Assembly (NCBI GenBank): GCA_032622095.1
Contig: CP136069.1
Location: 12,944,450 to 13,008,449 of the forward strand
Source: Siphonodentalium dalli
Taxonomy: Eukaryota; Mollusca; Scaphopoda; Gadilida; Siphonodentaliidae
DNA length: 64,000 nt
Direction of reading: 5' to 3'
Position numbers and translations under genes: made by a program. Positions 22,154-33,655 of the stretch are shown piece by piece. Each line of letters opens with the position of its first letter. Positions within the stretch are counted from its first letter, which is position 1. Below the pieces are notes generated by a model, which was given only the letters and a program-made list of their open reading frames with translations, did no database searches and was not told the DNA's origin.

Positions 22154-25100
22154 GACAGGTTCTATGCCTCCCAATTTTGACGGACATACCACAACTATGA
22201 TTCTTCGGTCCAAGAGATCATTATTGATTGATATCACCTGTACATAGTCCGGGGAATTTTGTGATATGCATAATAAATTTATAATACTAAAATATCAGCC
22301 ACGGAGATATAAACGTGGCTGTTATGATAACGCGGGAATCTGTAAAATATAGTAATTCGTGCGGCCGCTGCGATCTCGGTGGATTCCGATACCTCTCGCT
22401 GACAACAACGGCACCTCCGATGATTATATAAACAAAATAACCTGGCCACGACTGTGTGTGGGATTTAAAGTTACACATTTTGTGCTTTGTAAGCAATTCA
22501 TGAGATTCAGGGTTCTCTACAATTTTATTTATACTATTTTTATTTTTGACTGGCTAAAACTGCTCTGACGGCAGACTGTCTGTTCATCATTAGCGGAATG
22601 TAAGCTTCCGGTGAGCAAGGCAGGGTACCTTGTTTGCGGGCCCAGGACACTGTGGCATCACCCATTGCTCATTCTGAATATGGGCACCATAAAACAATGA
22701 TACATCGATCCCTTTGGAATGGTGTCCTGCTCTCAAGGGTTCTTTCGGAACATTAGACGTTAGACGATTTTCTGGGTAACCAGGATTATTTATTTATAAA
22801 CCACTTATGAGTTAAGTTAATTATTTCTTAGTTCGACCAACTCCTTCTCCTAATTTGCTTTTATGTTGAATATTTGTATCCTGTTATCATGATCGCTTTT
22901 TAACGATATATTTAGATAACCAAAATGCACGATGAACAATGGCCATTTTGGTACCCATAAAACATAAGTTATTACAAAATTATAATAATTCGTGTGCCCG
23001 CCGCGATCTCGGAGGAATCCGGTACTTCTCGCTGACAACAACGACACATTCGATGATTATATAAACAAAATAGCCTTGCCACGACTGTGTGTGGAATTTT
23101 AATTTGCTCTTATTGTGCTTTGTAACTGGTCTCCATGGTGTAGGCAATTCATGTTATAATCCCTTTAACGATATGTGGGGAGATTTGCTAGTGGATTATG
23201 TGACTCCCGACGTACATATAAGTACCATGCACATATACAGTACACGCATATAAGTATATGTATGTATATAATTATATAATCACGAGTATATAGTGCATAT
23301 TACCCGGTAATATAACTCAATGGATACACACACAGCACGGATAATTCTCTCGAGATTTATATAGTAAATTATAAAATTCCCATCCACATTACTTTTAATT
23401 TTGGTGTACGTGTCCCCGGCGGGGCTGGGTTACTGGAAGTTTATGCATGGTGTCTGGTACACTGGACGCATGGTATACATTGTTATGGGGTTGTTTACAT
23501 TTAGGACTGCCTATCATGTAATCATGAATATGGTACAATAACGCCCCCACAAACATATAGGCTTCGAGCGGGGTTACATATATAGGTGTTTAATAAGAGA
23601 CTACTTACCTCCGACGATTTATAAACTAATCAACACGGGACGATTATGAATAGGGTTCGTGGTGGGAAGGATTTTACTATCATTGATTTATAAGGGGATC
23701 CCGGGGTGTAAACAAAAACCCATATTTAGGGCGTTTTGTTCCGCGATTTGTATATGGAATGCATGGCCATGTAACAAGATGCCCCCATATGTCACTTTAA
23801 TAACACAAACGTTATAATAACTGTGCATGTTTGGATTATGATCAATAACATATCATACAACAACGCTCTTTAATAAGCTCACGCTAACTTTAGATAATGG
23901 CCGTAACTCGGGACCATTAGACATAACCCATCTTGGTTAATATATGGATATCCACATTCCAACTGTACAGTTGTTCATGTAAAATCTAATTTAATGTCTA
24001 ATAATTTCAACGGACATGCAGATATAAGCATGGAACATATAATTATGTATCAACGCGCATTCAATATGTATCCCTTTAAATGACCTTACACGCACCTGAA
24101 TTGTGACGTCACGGACGAATATACGTCACACCGGAGCTCGTGAGTCATGACGTTTTTCATAACGTCTGCACTTCAGACCAGCGGGAACAAGCCCCAGGTA
24201 GGCTGTTTAATTTGGGCTCCGTCACGCATAGAAGATATGTGTTCTAAAATAATTCGTATAGACTACACGAACATGTATGCTGCATGGAAGTCACAACATG
24301 TGATTATTTTCTGATAACAGGTAACCTAATATTTAATTTATACCACGGATTTTACTGTTAATTGGATTTTAAGTGGTAATGTAAATACGACTTACTTCTA
24401 TATGTACAATAACTTACTTACGTGTGTGGTAACTTGACCACATTTTGCTAATTATATATACATTATATTTATAATTACCTTTGATAAATAACGGATCACC
24501 ATAGTGGCTGACACCAATAACATATCCAAATGATATTATTAGTGATGAACTTCCACGGTACGGGTCCAATCTCATCACCCCCCCCCCCCCAGCCCCCCCT
24601 GGAAGCTATTTTGGTGTACGTGTCCCCGGTGGGGCTGGGTTACTGGAAGTTTATGCATGGTGTCTGGTACACTGGACGCATGGTATACATTGTTATGGGG
24701 TTGTTTACATTTAGGACTGCCTATCATGTAATCATGAATATGGTACAATAACGCCCCCCACAAACATATAGGCTTCGAGCGGGGTTACATATATAGGTGT
24801 TTAATAAGAGACTACTTACCTCCGACGATTTATAAACTATAATCAACACGGGACGATTATGAATAGGGTTCGTGGTGGGAAGGATTTTACTATCATTGAT
24901 TTATAAGGGGATCCCGGGGTGTAAACAAAAACCCATATTTAGGGCGTTTTGTTCCGCGATTTGTATATGGAATGCATGGCCATGTAACAAGATGCCCCCA
25001 TATGTCACTTTAATAACACAAACGTTATAATAACTGTGCATGTTTGGATTATGATCAATAACATATCATACAACAACGCTCTTTAATAAGCTCACGCTAA

Positions 25101-26555
25101 CTTTAGATAATGGCCGTATAGACTACACGAATATGTATGCTGCATGGAAGTCACAACATGTGATTATTTTCTGATAACAGGTAACCTAATATTTAATTTA
25201 TACCACGGATTTTACTGTTAATTGGATTTTAAGTGGTAATGTAAATACGACTTACTTCTATATGTACAATAACTTACTTACGTGTGTGGTAACTTGACCA
25301 CATTTTGCTAATTATATATACATTATATTTATAATTACCTTTGATAAATTCTCTTTAAATATATCATCTTTTGGTAATTATATATATTACCTTTTTGCCA
25401 ATATATATTCACTGTTTACACGAATGTAGATATAACTGCCAACTTCACTCCATACCTATATATATGTGAAGCATTGCATGTGTATTATATGTACGAACAA
25501 CTGGTTGTTGATTATATAACGGATCACCATAGTGGCTGACACCAATAACATATCCAAATGATATTATTAGTGATGAACTTCCACGGTACGGGTCCAATCT
25601 CATCACCCCCCCCCCCAGCCCCCCCTGGAAGCTATGTTCTGTCGGTATTTTAGATAAGATCACGGCGACGCCCGGACTCTAGCTGGCTTAGTACACATGT
25701 CTTGCAGGTAACGAGTCGAAACATGATATGACATGCGCTTAGCATGGCATATAGTGAGCAAACTGCAACTGATGATGGTCTTATCAAAACATTTTGGCAT
25801 CTTTTTAACTCATTTGGGAGAATGTTTAAAACATTTATAAATTCTACTTTTGGCATTAAATGATTCTGATTTTGAAGGGTACGTTCTAAAACTATTTTCA
25901 AAATTCCAATAAACCGCTCCGGGATCCAGCTTCCACCTCAAAATTCATGTCATCAGAACGAGGAGCAATTTGTCTGCGAGAAATTGGGACCTTGGTCATC
26001 ATCACATTTAGCCTCGAATCTTCTTTAATATGCCTATAGCAGACAACCTCCCCTTTTTACATCCATACATTTGTGCACCACCTTCATTATGTGGGAAAAT
26101 TATGTGACGGATAGGTTGTGAATTATGGTTTCTTTCACTATTCTTATTTTGATGGATAGAAAGGCTTTGTGGTTCGTTACGACCGTCAGTCGTCCTCCGT
26201 TCTGACGATACTTATGAATTAACTCATGAAATAACACGGGGATATTTGCGGATTGTACAGCGAAATGTTCCAGGTTCGACACCATAGGATAGGATATTTT
26301 ATTTTAATATACATAATTATATCAATGCATAATACATTTAACAAATAATGTATTGTATATTCGATGGGTGGCATAGTCAGGCTAGACTGTCTTACTGCCA
26401 CCATATGATATATACATAGGCGGCGACATAACAAACGGCACGGCATCGGAAAGATATCGCGGGAATTCGGCCATTTTCGGAAAAGTTCGTTACTTCCCAT
26501 TGATGACGGACATGCTACAATTATACAACGGGAACGCGGCCAATTTGAATTTTCG
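22154..26555. repeat. Large tandem unit 3 (4.40 kb, internally duplicated)
   Basis: Follows unit 2 to about 24486, skips about 165 bp, then jumps back at about 24608 (GGAAGCTAT/TTTGGTGTACG) to repeat about 0.5 kb. At about 25117 it skips about 350 bp, including the second CRE/AP-1 cluster, and then proceeds normally. One cluster therefore remains in this unit. Confidence 0.88.
24104..24166. promoter_or_regulatory. CRE/AP-1-like motif cluster in unit 3
   Basis: Same ordered motifs as at 17251-17313. The partial internal duplicate downstream has lost this block. Confidence 0.5.
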
Positions 26556-27097
26556 GACAGGTTCTATGCCTCCCAATTTTGACGGACATACCACAACTAT
26601 GATTCTTCGGTCCAAGATATCATTATTGATTGATATCACCTATACATAGTCCGGGGAATTTTGTGATATGCATAATAAATTTATAATACTAAAATATCAA
26701 CCACGGAGATATAAACGTAGCTGTTATGATAACGCGGGAATCTGTAAAATATAGTAATTCGTGCGGCCGCTGCGATCTCGGTGGATTCCGATACCTCTCG
26801 CTGACAACAACGGCACCTCCGATGATTATATAAACAAAATAACCTGGCCACGACTGTGTGTGGGATTAAAAGTTGCACATTTTGTGCTTTGTAAGCAATT
26901 CATGAGATTCAGGGTTCTCTATAATTTTATTTATACTATTTTTATTTTTGACTGGCTAAAACTGCTCTGACGGCAGACTGTCTGTTCATCATTAGCGGAA
27001 TGTAAGCTTCCGGTGAGCAAGGCAGGGTACCTTGTTTGTGGGCCCAGGACACTGTGGCATCACCCATTGCTCATTCTGAATATGGGCACCATAAAAC
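26556..27097. repeat. Large tandem unit 4 (truncated)
   Basis: Matches the first 540 bp of the unit and breaks off at GGGCACCATAAAACA, where a short (TA)n run begins. A diverged relative of its last ~130 bp lies at 31028-31165. Confidence 0.9.
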
Positions 27098-27594
27098 ATA
27101 TATATATATATATGTGTAAGTATGATAAGTCTGAGAGAGAAGAGGATTTGACATCAAGCACCAGGCGCTTATATGGAGCCATCTCCTCTGAAAAGAACAG
27201 TATTGCGTAATGAAAAGATAGTATTAGAGATCGAGAGGTAGGAGACAAAGGATATGGAGTGGAAAATAGAGACATGGATGAAGTAAAGGTAGAATTTAGA
27301 GGATGAAAAGTGAAACAAGACATTTTGACAAATATAAAATTTGAAATGATCACTGCTCTGTATATTTCAGTATAATATATAAATTTGAAATTGTCGTTTG
27401 ATTCATTTTACTATTACTATAGATTAGCCAAACGAATTGCCAGTCGAGAGGAGTCACTTGATCGTTTTGCCTATATAAACACAGCTATTTTGCTCAGGTT
27501 ACACGATGCAATGGTTCGATTCATTTAATCGGCAGATCGAGAGGATAACTTTGAAATATTATTTAGCGTTTGATAATAAGTTATTTGAATCTAT

Positions 27595-28230
27595 TTGTAG
27601 AAAGTATAAATGACTGAGTTGCTTCGAATATGGTACGATTAAGGCTTATCGAGTACGAAGTGGATCCTTCCAATAGAATGTCTGTTCTCCAGAGACTGCG
27701 ATTTAAAACAGAGAAGGTTTCGTTTCTAATGCGCAAGTATTTGGGACAGTACAGTAATAAATGATCAGCGGTTTCAGAGTCAACTAGTCCACATGTGTAC
27801 TTATTCGTCTGGAGTAGGTGATTCTGGTAGAGATCATCGTTAAGATTGCTACATTTAAGACGTAGTTGTGTGTGGATTATATGGGCTTTACGGTTTTTGG
27901 AGTAGCTATAATGTCGCACATTCGCCTGCTTCTGGCGTAAATCAGAGTTAAGTTTATACTTAAACATTACCAAGTATCTGAGTTTTTCGTTTCATCGGGG
28001 AGTGCATTCCATTCCCGTGTAGTTGCCGGTAAGAACGAGTTAATATATGATGACGTTTCAGAAAATGGGGGTCTCAAGTCTATTCTTCTGAATTCATTAC
28101 GCCACACCGTGGTGTTGCTTGGTACGCAGATTTTCATATTCTGTGGTCGATCGATAATCCACTGGGCGACTGTATTATTATGGTTATTTCGTACTGAGTA
28201 TAAACCGATAGAGTCACGATAGTACAACAA
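27595..28230 (-). pseudogene. 3' end of a CR1/L2-like LINE reverse-transcriptase ORF (decayed)
   Basis: Two minus-strand frames join near 27970. The upstream part ends 'INSFLPATTREWNALPDETK', the S-F-P-x-T-x-x-WN-x-LP signature found near the C-terminus of many CR1/L2-type LINE proteins. The downstream part carries 'AHIIHTQLRLKCSNLNDDL', then C-x-CG-like 'YTCGLVDSETADHLLLYCP', the terminal zinc-knuckle-like motif of these proteins. A frameshift separates the two. The RT core is missing here; a compatible upstream piece lies at 30300-30704 in the same orientation. Confidence 0.75.
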
Positions 28231-28282
28231 AGATTAGCACATGTGTTTACGTCACCGGTGTACTTGTGGGGGCATGTTTCTA

Positions 28283-28905
28283 TTATGAAGGTTCGCTATC
28301 CCGAAGGTCCGCTATTCCGAAGGTTCTCTATTCCGAAGGTTTTTGTTATTTTTAGGTTAATTCTATATTCTAAAGTATTGAGACTAATTTGAGAGGGTTC
28401 ATTATCACAAAGATTCTTTTTACGGAGTGTGCGCTCACATCCGAACTGATCCTGCGCGCATACCGATACAGATACAGGAGGAAATAACTTAACTTAGAAC
28501 ATTAAATGTGATTTTGTTTTGTTTTCGCGGGTTTTCTTGAGATTTAATGTCATTACGTGGGCCCATACTTTTGAATTCTTGGCATATAATATGAATGTTG
28601 TGGTATATTGTGGACCCTCCCGCATTGGGACATGACACAGGTACAGTTGACTTAAGTGATGTTCTGTGTGGGCTCCAATTTGGAGTTCAATATTTTAAGG
28701 GCCAAATTTAGGATTTTATGGGCCCATACCTTTGAACTCTGGGCATATAATATGAATATTGGGAGCATGTCTCTATTCCGAAGGTTCACTATCCAGAATG
28801 TCCACTATTCCGAAATTTCTCTGAATGTTCGCTATTCCGAATGTTCACAAATCAGAAGGTTCGTTATTCCGAAGGTTCTGTATTCCGAAGGTTTTTGTTA
28901 TTTTA
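28283..28905. repeat. Degenerate TATTCCGAAGGTTC repeats and local duplication
   Basis: TATTCCGAAGGTT-like 14-bp motifs (TTCCGAA is palindromic) cluster at 28283-28345 and 28770-28895. The sequence after each cluster is duplicated (TTTTTGTTATTTT..GTTAATTCTATATTC), as is GGGCCCATAC.TTTGAA at 28559 and 28712. Confidence 0.75.
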
Positions 28906-29293
28906 AGGTTAATTCTATATTCTAAAGTATTGGGAGGGTTCATTATCACGAAGATTCTTTTTATGAAGGAAATAACTTAAAACATTAAATGTGATTTTGT
29001 TTTGTTTTCGCGGGTTTTCTTGAGTTTAATGTCATTACGTATGACTTTATTTATCATTAAATATTCACGCCAAGCAGCCCACACAATTGCTATGTTTCCA
29101 TGCGATTTAATGTCATTACGTGTGACCTAATATCTCAATAATCTGAGGCAAGAGTACGCCTGCTAAAGGCGAATTATAACAGTGGGGCTATAACGCTCAA
29201 TGAATACTGGGAACTATAACAAACTGCGCAGCAGAATATCGCTGATTAAACGAGTATGAGATGAGCCTAACTGCAATTGTGACTTTGTTTAAA

Positions 29294-29410
29294 GGCCCAC
29301 TTAATTTTCGAGTCATTAATTTTTGTTATAGTATATACAGTTTTAATAACAATTTATGCCATAAAATTTGAATAAATTACTATAATTCATCACCATTTGA
29401 AACGCAGAAT
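29294..29410. repeat. Dispersed repeat, inverted relative to 49868-49992
   Basis: GCCCACTTAATTTTCGAGTCA at the start and CATCACCATTTG near the end match in reverse order at 49868-49992. A related start occurs at about 54728 (AAAGGCCCGTTTAATTTT). No coding content. Confidence 0.65.
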
Positions 29411-29524
29411 CCTTCTATCTCCTAGTTTGAAACACCTTTTAAATACCGCGACAAGTCGTGCGTCGTATATCTAGCAATTAGCAACTAACAGTCCTCTTCG
29501 GCTTTCCATAGATTTCAACGTAAT

Positions 29525-30010
29525 TTGATACTTATGGGTATTTGTGTCCGGGAAGTGTTTTGGACGGGTCAAATCGTGAGCCCGACCTGACCTTGACCTT
29601 TAAAACTGTCAATGCAAGGTCAATTTGGGTAAAACGGACAAATTTCGGCGAAATTTGATACCTAGGGATACTTTTGAACGGGTCAAATCGTGACATCGGC
29701 GTGACCTTGACCTTCAATGTGGTCAATCAAAGGTCAAATCGGGTAAAATGGATGGATTTCGACGAAATTTGATACCTATGGGTACTTTTGTCGGGGGAGT
29801 GTTTTGGACGGGTCAAATCATGACTCCGACCTTACCTTGACCTTCAAAATTGTTAATTAAAGGTCAAGTGGGGTAAAACGGACGGATTTCGACGAAATTT
29901 TATACCTAGTGGTACTTTTCTCTGGGTGGGGGTGTTTTGGACGGGTCAAATCATGACCCTGACCTGACCTTGACTTTCGAAATAGTCAATTGAAGGTCAA
30001 ATCGCGCCTT
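29525..30010. repeat. About 122-bp tandem repeat, four copies, rich in nuclear-receptor half-sites
   Basis: Each copy has ATTTGATACCTA.GGGTACTTTT, GGACGGGTCAAATC.TGA, CTGACCTTGACCTT and AAAGGTCAA. TGACCTTGA is the reverse complement of TCAAGGTCA, the extended half-site bound by ERR/SF-1-type receptors. Binding is not shown; the match may be chance amplified by the repeat. Confidence 0.85.
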
Positions 30011-30299
30011 TCGCCGGAAATCAGATGGGAAACATCCCGGACGAAGTCGGGGCCATCAGCTTGTGTAATAAAGAAGACAGTTTGAAGAAAGTAATGTATA
30101 ACACGAGAAACGGGAAAACTTGAAATATAGAAGTATGCAAATTTCCCGCATAAAATTTGAAAGCTAGTTTATAGAATAATTGTATTATAATTTATATTTA
30201 TGGCTAATAATATGATCTTGGTGGCGTTACCATTTCTGACTATGGTTTTCTTGTATCTGTCTGCTCCTGTGTGCTGACGGTTAACTGTGTTGGAGAGTA
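30011..30299. other. Unique AT-rich sequence, no gene seen
   Basis: No motif recognised. Confidence 0.35.
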
Positions 30300-30704
30300 G
30301 AGGTGGTGCTTGGTGGTAGAACATTTTATAAAATTGGTGAAGTTTTGCTTTTCTTCTTCTTTCGAATAATTTTTCCCAACCTAATTCAGATAGTATTTAA
30401 GGACATTTATGCTTCTAGTCCCACCCGTTATTATTCTGGCTACTTCGTACTGTACTTTCTCTATCAGTTCACTCTCTCAGATTTTTTGGAGTGTTATCCT
30501 ATCAAGTGAATATTTGAACCTTCTTAATTGGTTAACCCTTTTCCATGCCCTGTCGGTAATATCGTTGATGTGTGCATTCCACGATCCGCAATCGTTAAAG
30601 GAGAGGCCTAAATGTTTGTGGTATGGCACATTATTTATAGAGCATCTGACATATAAAGGGGTGGGTGGAATCCAATAGATGTTAGTGCTTGATATATCAT
30701 GCAT
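30300..30704 (-). pseudogene. RT-domain-distal fragment of a CR1/L2-like LINE (decayed)
   Basis: The minus strand reads 'HKHLGLSFNDCGSWNAHI', 'AWKRVNQLRRFKYSLDR', then after stops and frameshifts 'ARIITGGTR' and 'GWEKLFERRRKAKLHQFYK'. These are the standard ordered blocks (KHLG, W-x-x-HI, LR-x-x-KY-x-LDR, A-R-I-x-TG-x-TR, GW-x-x-L-x-x-RR) after the RT core in CR1/L2/jockey-like LINEs. Several stops and frameshifts show it is dead. Confidence 0.8.
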
Positions 30705-31027
30705 AATTATGCATACCTTATTTGCACGAAGTTAACTTAAATTTACTGTTATGTATGGGACAACACCGATACCATTTGGGAAATGTATAACTTATCTATA
30801 ACTGCGTGTACCTTTAATTTAGGTACGATACATATGGGAAACTCGGTACCTAATATACCGGAGGACATGGATGGGGCTTTCTTGCTTATTTAATTTCACA
30901 TATTAATGTGGGTCATACAAAGCTTAAATTAATTCTTATTATGAAACATAAATCATAACACAAAATTTGTATGTGTTTTCTGGGTTTCTGCTATCTTTTA
31001 TTTTCCTACTCTTTATGACTATATCAG
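30705..31027. other. Unique AT-rich sequence, no gene seen
   Basis: No motif recognised beyond AT-rich composition. Confidence 0.35.
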
Positions 31028-31165
31028 AAACTGCCTATACAGCAGAGTGCTCTACCTATCATTAGCTTATGACAGCTTCCGGTGGACAAGACATGGTACC
31101 TCTATTTGTGGACTCTTCTGCTATTGGGCATCCCCCTTTACTCACATGATGTGGGTCACACAAAG
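31028..31165. repeat. Diverged relative of the tandem unit at 15.3-27.1 kb
   Basis: CATTAGC..ATG.CAGCTTCCGGTG..CAAG.CA.GGTACCT..TTTGTGG aligns with the end of the 540-bp segment at 15735-15830 and its copies. It lies just outside the palindromic element. Confidence 0.55.
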
Positions 31166-31269
31166 GTCGATTGAAACACTCATTTGGTTTAGGATACTCA
31201 TTTGGGTGGGTTCGAATACCAAATGGATGGTTTGGGGAACTATCAAATGGAGCTTGGTCAAGACAACGC

Positions 31270-31275
31270 AATATG
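31270..31275 (+). repeat. 6-bp target site duplication, left copy (AATATG)
   Basis: AATATG here and at 39918-39923 directly flank the termini of the palindromic element. A six-base duplication is characteristic of Polinton/Maverick integration. Confidence 0.75.
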
Positions 31276-31281
31276 AGTAGT

Positions 31282-31305
31282 ATGTGAGGCTCGTTAGCCT
31301 CACAT
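31282..31305. repeat. Terminal hairpin of the palindromic element, left
   Basis: ATGTGAGGCT / AGCCTCACAT around CGTT, starting six bases inside the terminus. The mirror copy is at 39888-39911. Confidence 0.85.
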
Positions 31306-31794
31306 CTAAAAATAGATTTTTGGGGGGGGTAAAATTGTTTGTACTAAAATATTCCCAAAAAAAATAAAATTCAAAACACAAATTCTTTTTTCAAAATGTT
31401 CAAAAAAAAAAGTTTTAAAAAATCTCAAAAATTTATAATGAGTTTTCGGTTTCTTACCCAAATATCTGCCGACTATTAAATGTCGAATGTTTTTTTTAAT
31501 TATTTGCGTGTAATATCTTTTGTTATTTTTGTTCAACCAAATTTTAAATATTTTTCATTAAACTCTTTTAATTTTATTAATCGATGTTTAGAAATAGCTT
31601 TATACCAATTATATGTGTATGGACAGGTCCGAGTCGCTGTAATTTTGGACATTGTCACCATCGGTATGAATGCATACATTCCAGTGTTTATCAATCAGAC
31701 GCAGTCCATACATCATATAATTGTCATACCTGAAATAATTTGACACCATTACTCTTACATGAATAATAAAGAGCGTTTATTCTTTACTTCTTTA

Positions 31795-31852
31795 TCCCGA
31801 TGAAGTTATTGAGTATATGACAGGTGTGCATTATCGCGAATTATAAATTATT
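31795..31852 (-). pseudogene. Deleted second copy of the zinc-finger gene start (left arm)
   Basis: On the minus strand ATTCGCGATAATGCACACC matches the start region of the zinc-finger gene at 33450-33475. It runs within a few codons into CTCAATAACTTCATC, which resembles the 3' end of that gene. The coding region appears to have been removed. Mirrored in the right arm at 39350-39412. Confidence 0.4.
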
Positions 31853-31904
31853 GAGATGTTGTACTATTTTGAAAGCAGTCACGATATTTGAGCGTGTCCA
31901 AAAA

Positions 31905-32058
31905 AAAACAAAAAACTTCAAAAAATTTCAAAAATTTCAAAAATTTCAAAAACTTCAAAAATTTCAAAAACTTCAAAAATTTCAAAAACTTCAAAAATTT
32001 CAAAAATTTCAAAAACTTCAAAAATTTCAAAAATTTCAAAAAACTTTAAAAATTTCAA
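31905..32058. repeat. AAATTTCAAAAACTTC microsatellite (left arm)
   Basis: A 9-10-bp repeat (AAAAATTTC / AAAAACTTC) that keeps frames open on both strands. The mirror copy at 39093-39300 differs in length and phase. Confidence 0.9.
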
Positions 32059-32880
32059 TATAATGAAGATGACGAGCAACCAATTTCCGACTGGCCTGAG
32101 GCATTACGTTATGGAATGAATAACGACAGCGGATCAGAATGTGATCATACACGCAATAATAGAAGTTACTTTGATGTTGTTGTTATGAATATAATTTTAT
32201 CAACCTTACATATTAACAGTTTATTGAGTTATGCATACATATAGTACGTCACTTGGATATTCTATCAGTTTATCACGTGATCACTAAATGTAGCAATCGG
32301 GTATCCACCGATGCCTGCAATGTATTATTTATAATAATTGGACTCATTTATCTCACGTAAATAATACTCTTAGTTGTTCCAATAAAATAGTTATCAAATT
32401 CGATCACCAATAGATTTGACTGTGGAATATAACGACCTTTAACTTATTTATCGATCTATGTTAGAACATGGTCTTAACAAAAAACATGACCATAACAAAA
32501 ATTACCTTACCTTTATGCATGAATCTAATTTGACCATGCGTAAATATTGTCAGCTTATCATTGGATTTACTCATCAGCCGATAAGCTCAGGTACAATTGT
32601 ATCATGTTTACATGGACTGACTGCGGTCATAGCGTGACGAGCAAAATGTGATGTTTACACACTTAAGCTCTGGATAAACAATACATATCGTATCTGAATT
32701 AATTTCTGGAATGTAGGTTAGCCATGCGTTCACAGACACTGGAATAAAATAGTCACTGTCTATTGAGAAGTATGACCTTGTATGTAAATAATAAAGTGCG
32801 TTATCGAATATATGTTACACCATATCTCCCCTCCCCACTTATAGATATATAACGAAGACGAGAATAACATGTTGATGAAG

Positions 32881-32886
32881 TTTATT
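32881..32886 (-). terminator. AATAAA polyadenylation signal after the zinc-finger gene, left arm
   Basis: TTTATT on the plus strand, five bases beyond the last stop of the zinc-finger frame. Such close spacing is typical of compact viral genes. Confidence 0.5.
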
Positions 32887-32891
32887 GAAAT

Positions 32892-33467
32892 TTAATCATT
32901 GTCTGAATCTTCGACCGTTAGAGTTATTTCTAAGAGTTTCTTGAATTTTCGCATCGCTTCATCTGCAGCCCATTCATTATTATATCCGTGTTTGGTCAGT
33001 TTGACCATTTTCTTCATGATCATGTTATGTATGGGTGATGTTTTCAATCGATACTGGTATTCTATTAATCGTCTATAACTTTTGAGAAAGAGAGCAAACT
33101 ATGTGTCGATGGTAGCCTCTTTCCCCGACATGCTCTCATCTCCCGAAATGCTCTCTTCTCCTTTCGCATCATTGGTGATGCGTTTCATCATACTTTTGAA
33201 TGTGTCCATCTCGTTGACACATCGCGCAGCTTTCTTAAGACCGAATACCGTTCTACTACCGACGACATTATCATCTTCTGAATCTGACGAAGCGGTTCTA
33301 GATTCAGTTGAAGATGAACGGGGAACGATATCAGATTCTAGGTCATCGGTATCTTCTCCGAAGAAATCTGTTTTTGTCTCGGACATAACTCCGTGTTTAA
33401 TCTGTTTATGTCTTTGTAGATTGTAGTTCGTCGATAAAATATTTCCGCATAAATGACACCTGTGCAT
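32892..33467 (-). CDS. C2H2 zinc-finger protein with in-frame UAG (left arm)
   Basis: Starts at the ATG at 33467. Residues 4-25 form one C2H2 finger (C-x2-C-x12-H-x4-H), followed by a Ser/Asp/Glu-rich linker and a helical 'FKSMMKRI' segment. A TAG stop at 33099-33101 ends a 122-residue product. The same frame stays open for 68 more codons (basic helical region, acidic end '...VEDSDND') up to a TAA at 32892-32894. The identical arrangement in the other arm means the UAG predates the palindrome. Either the gene was broken before duplication or UAG is read through. The start overlaps the end of the 80-residue ORF upstream by about 60 bp. DNA or RNA binding is inferred from the finger only. Confidence 0.55.
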
Positions 33468-33648
33468 TATCGCGAATTATTGGAAGAACGACCACTCTTA
33501 TAAGTAGTGATAAAAAGAGAGAATATGGTGTGGCATACAACCGTCGCGTTAAGAGTACGTTCGTCCCGGGTCTAGGGTATAGATCTTTGACCGCCGGTGA
33601 TTCAATTAATGCCAATTTATCAGTATGGTACTCTATGTATTCATTCAT
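33406..33648 (-). CDS. 80-residue unknown protein (left arm)
   Basis: Begins seven bases after the stop of the small basic protein gene and overlaps the start of the zinc-finger gene. It has a hydrophobic segment ('YSLFLSLLIRVVVLPII', about residues 42-58) and a charged N-terminus, so a membrane segment is possible. The right-arm copy differs at three residues. I recognise no family. Tight packing in the gene string is the main argument for coding. Confidence 0.4.
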   Translation of the reverse strand: MNEYIEYHTDKLALIESPAVKDLYPRPGTNVLLTRRLYATPYSLFLSLLIRVVVLPIIRDNAQVSFMRKYFIDELQSTKT

Positions 33649-33655
33649 GATTTGG

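Noticed and set aside
31480-31743. 87-residue frame in the arm of the palindromic element, opposite to the gene string
   Set aside because: No recognisable features, AT-rich, and opposite in direction to the other genes. Identity between arms does not show selection.
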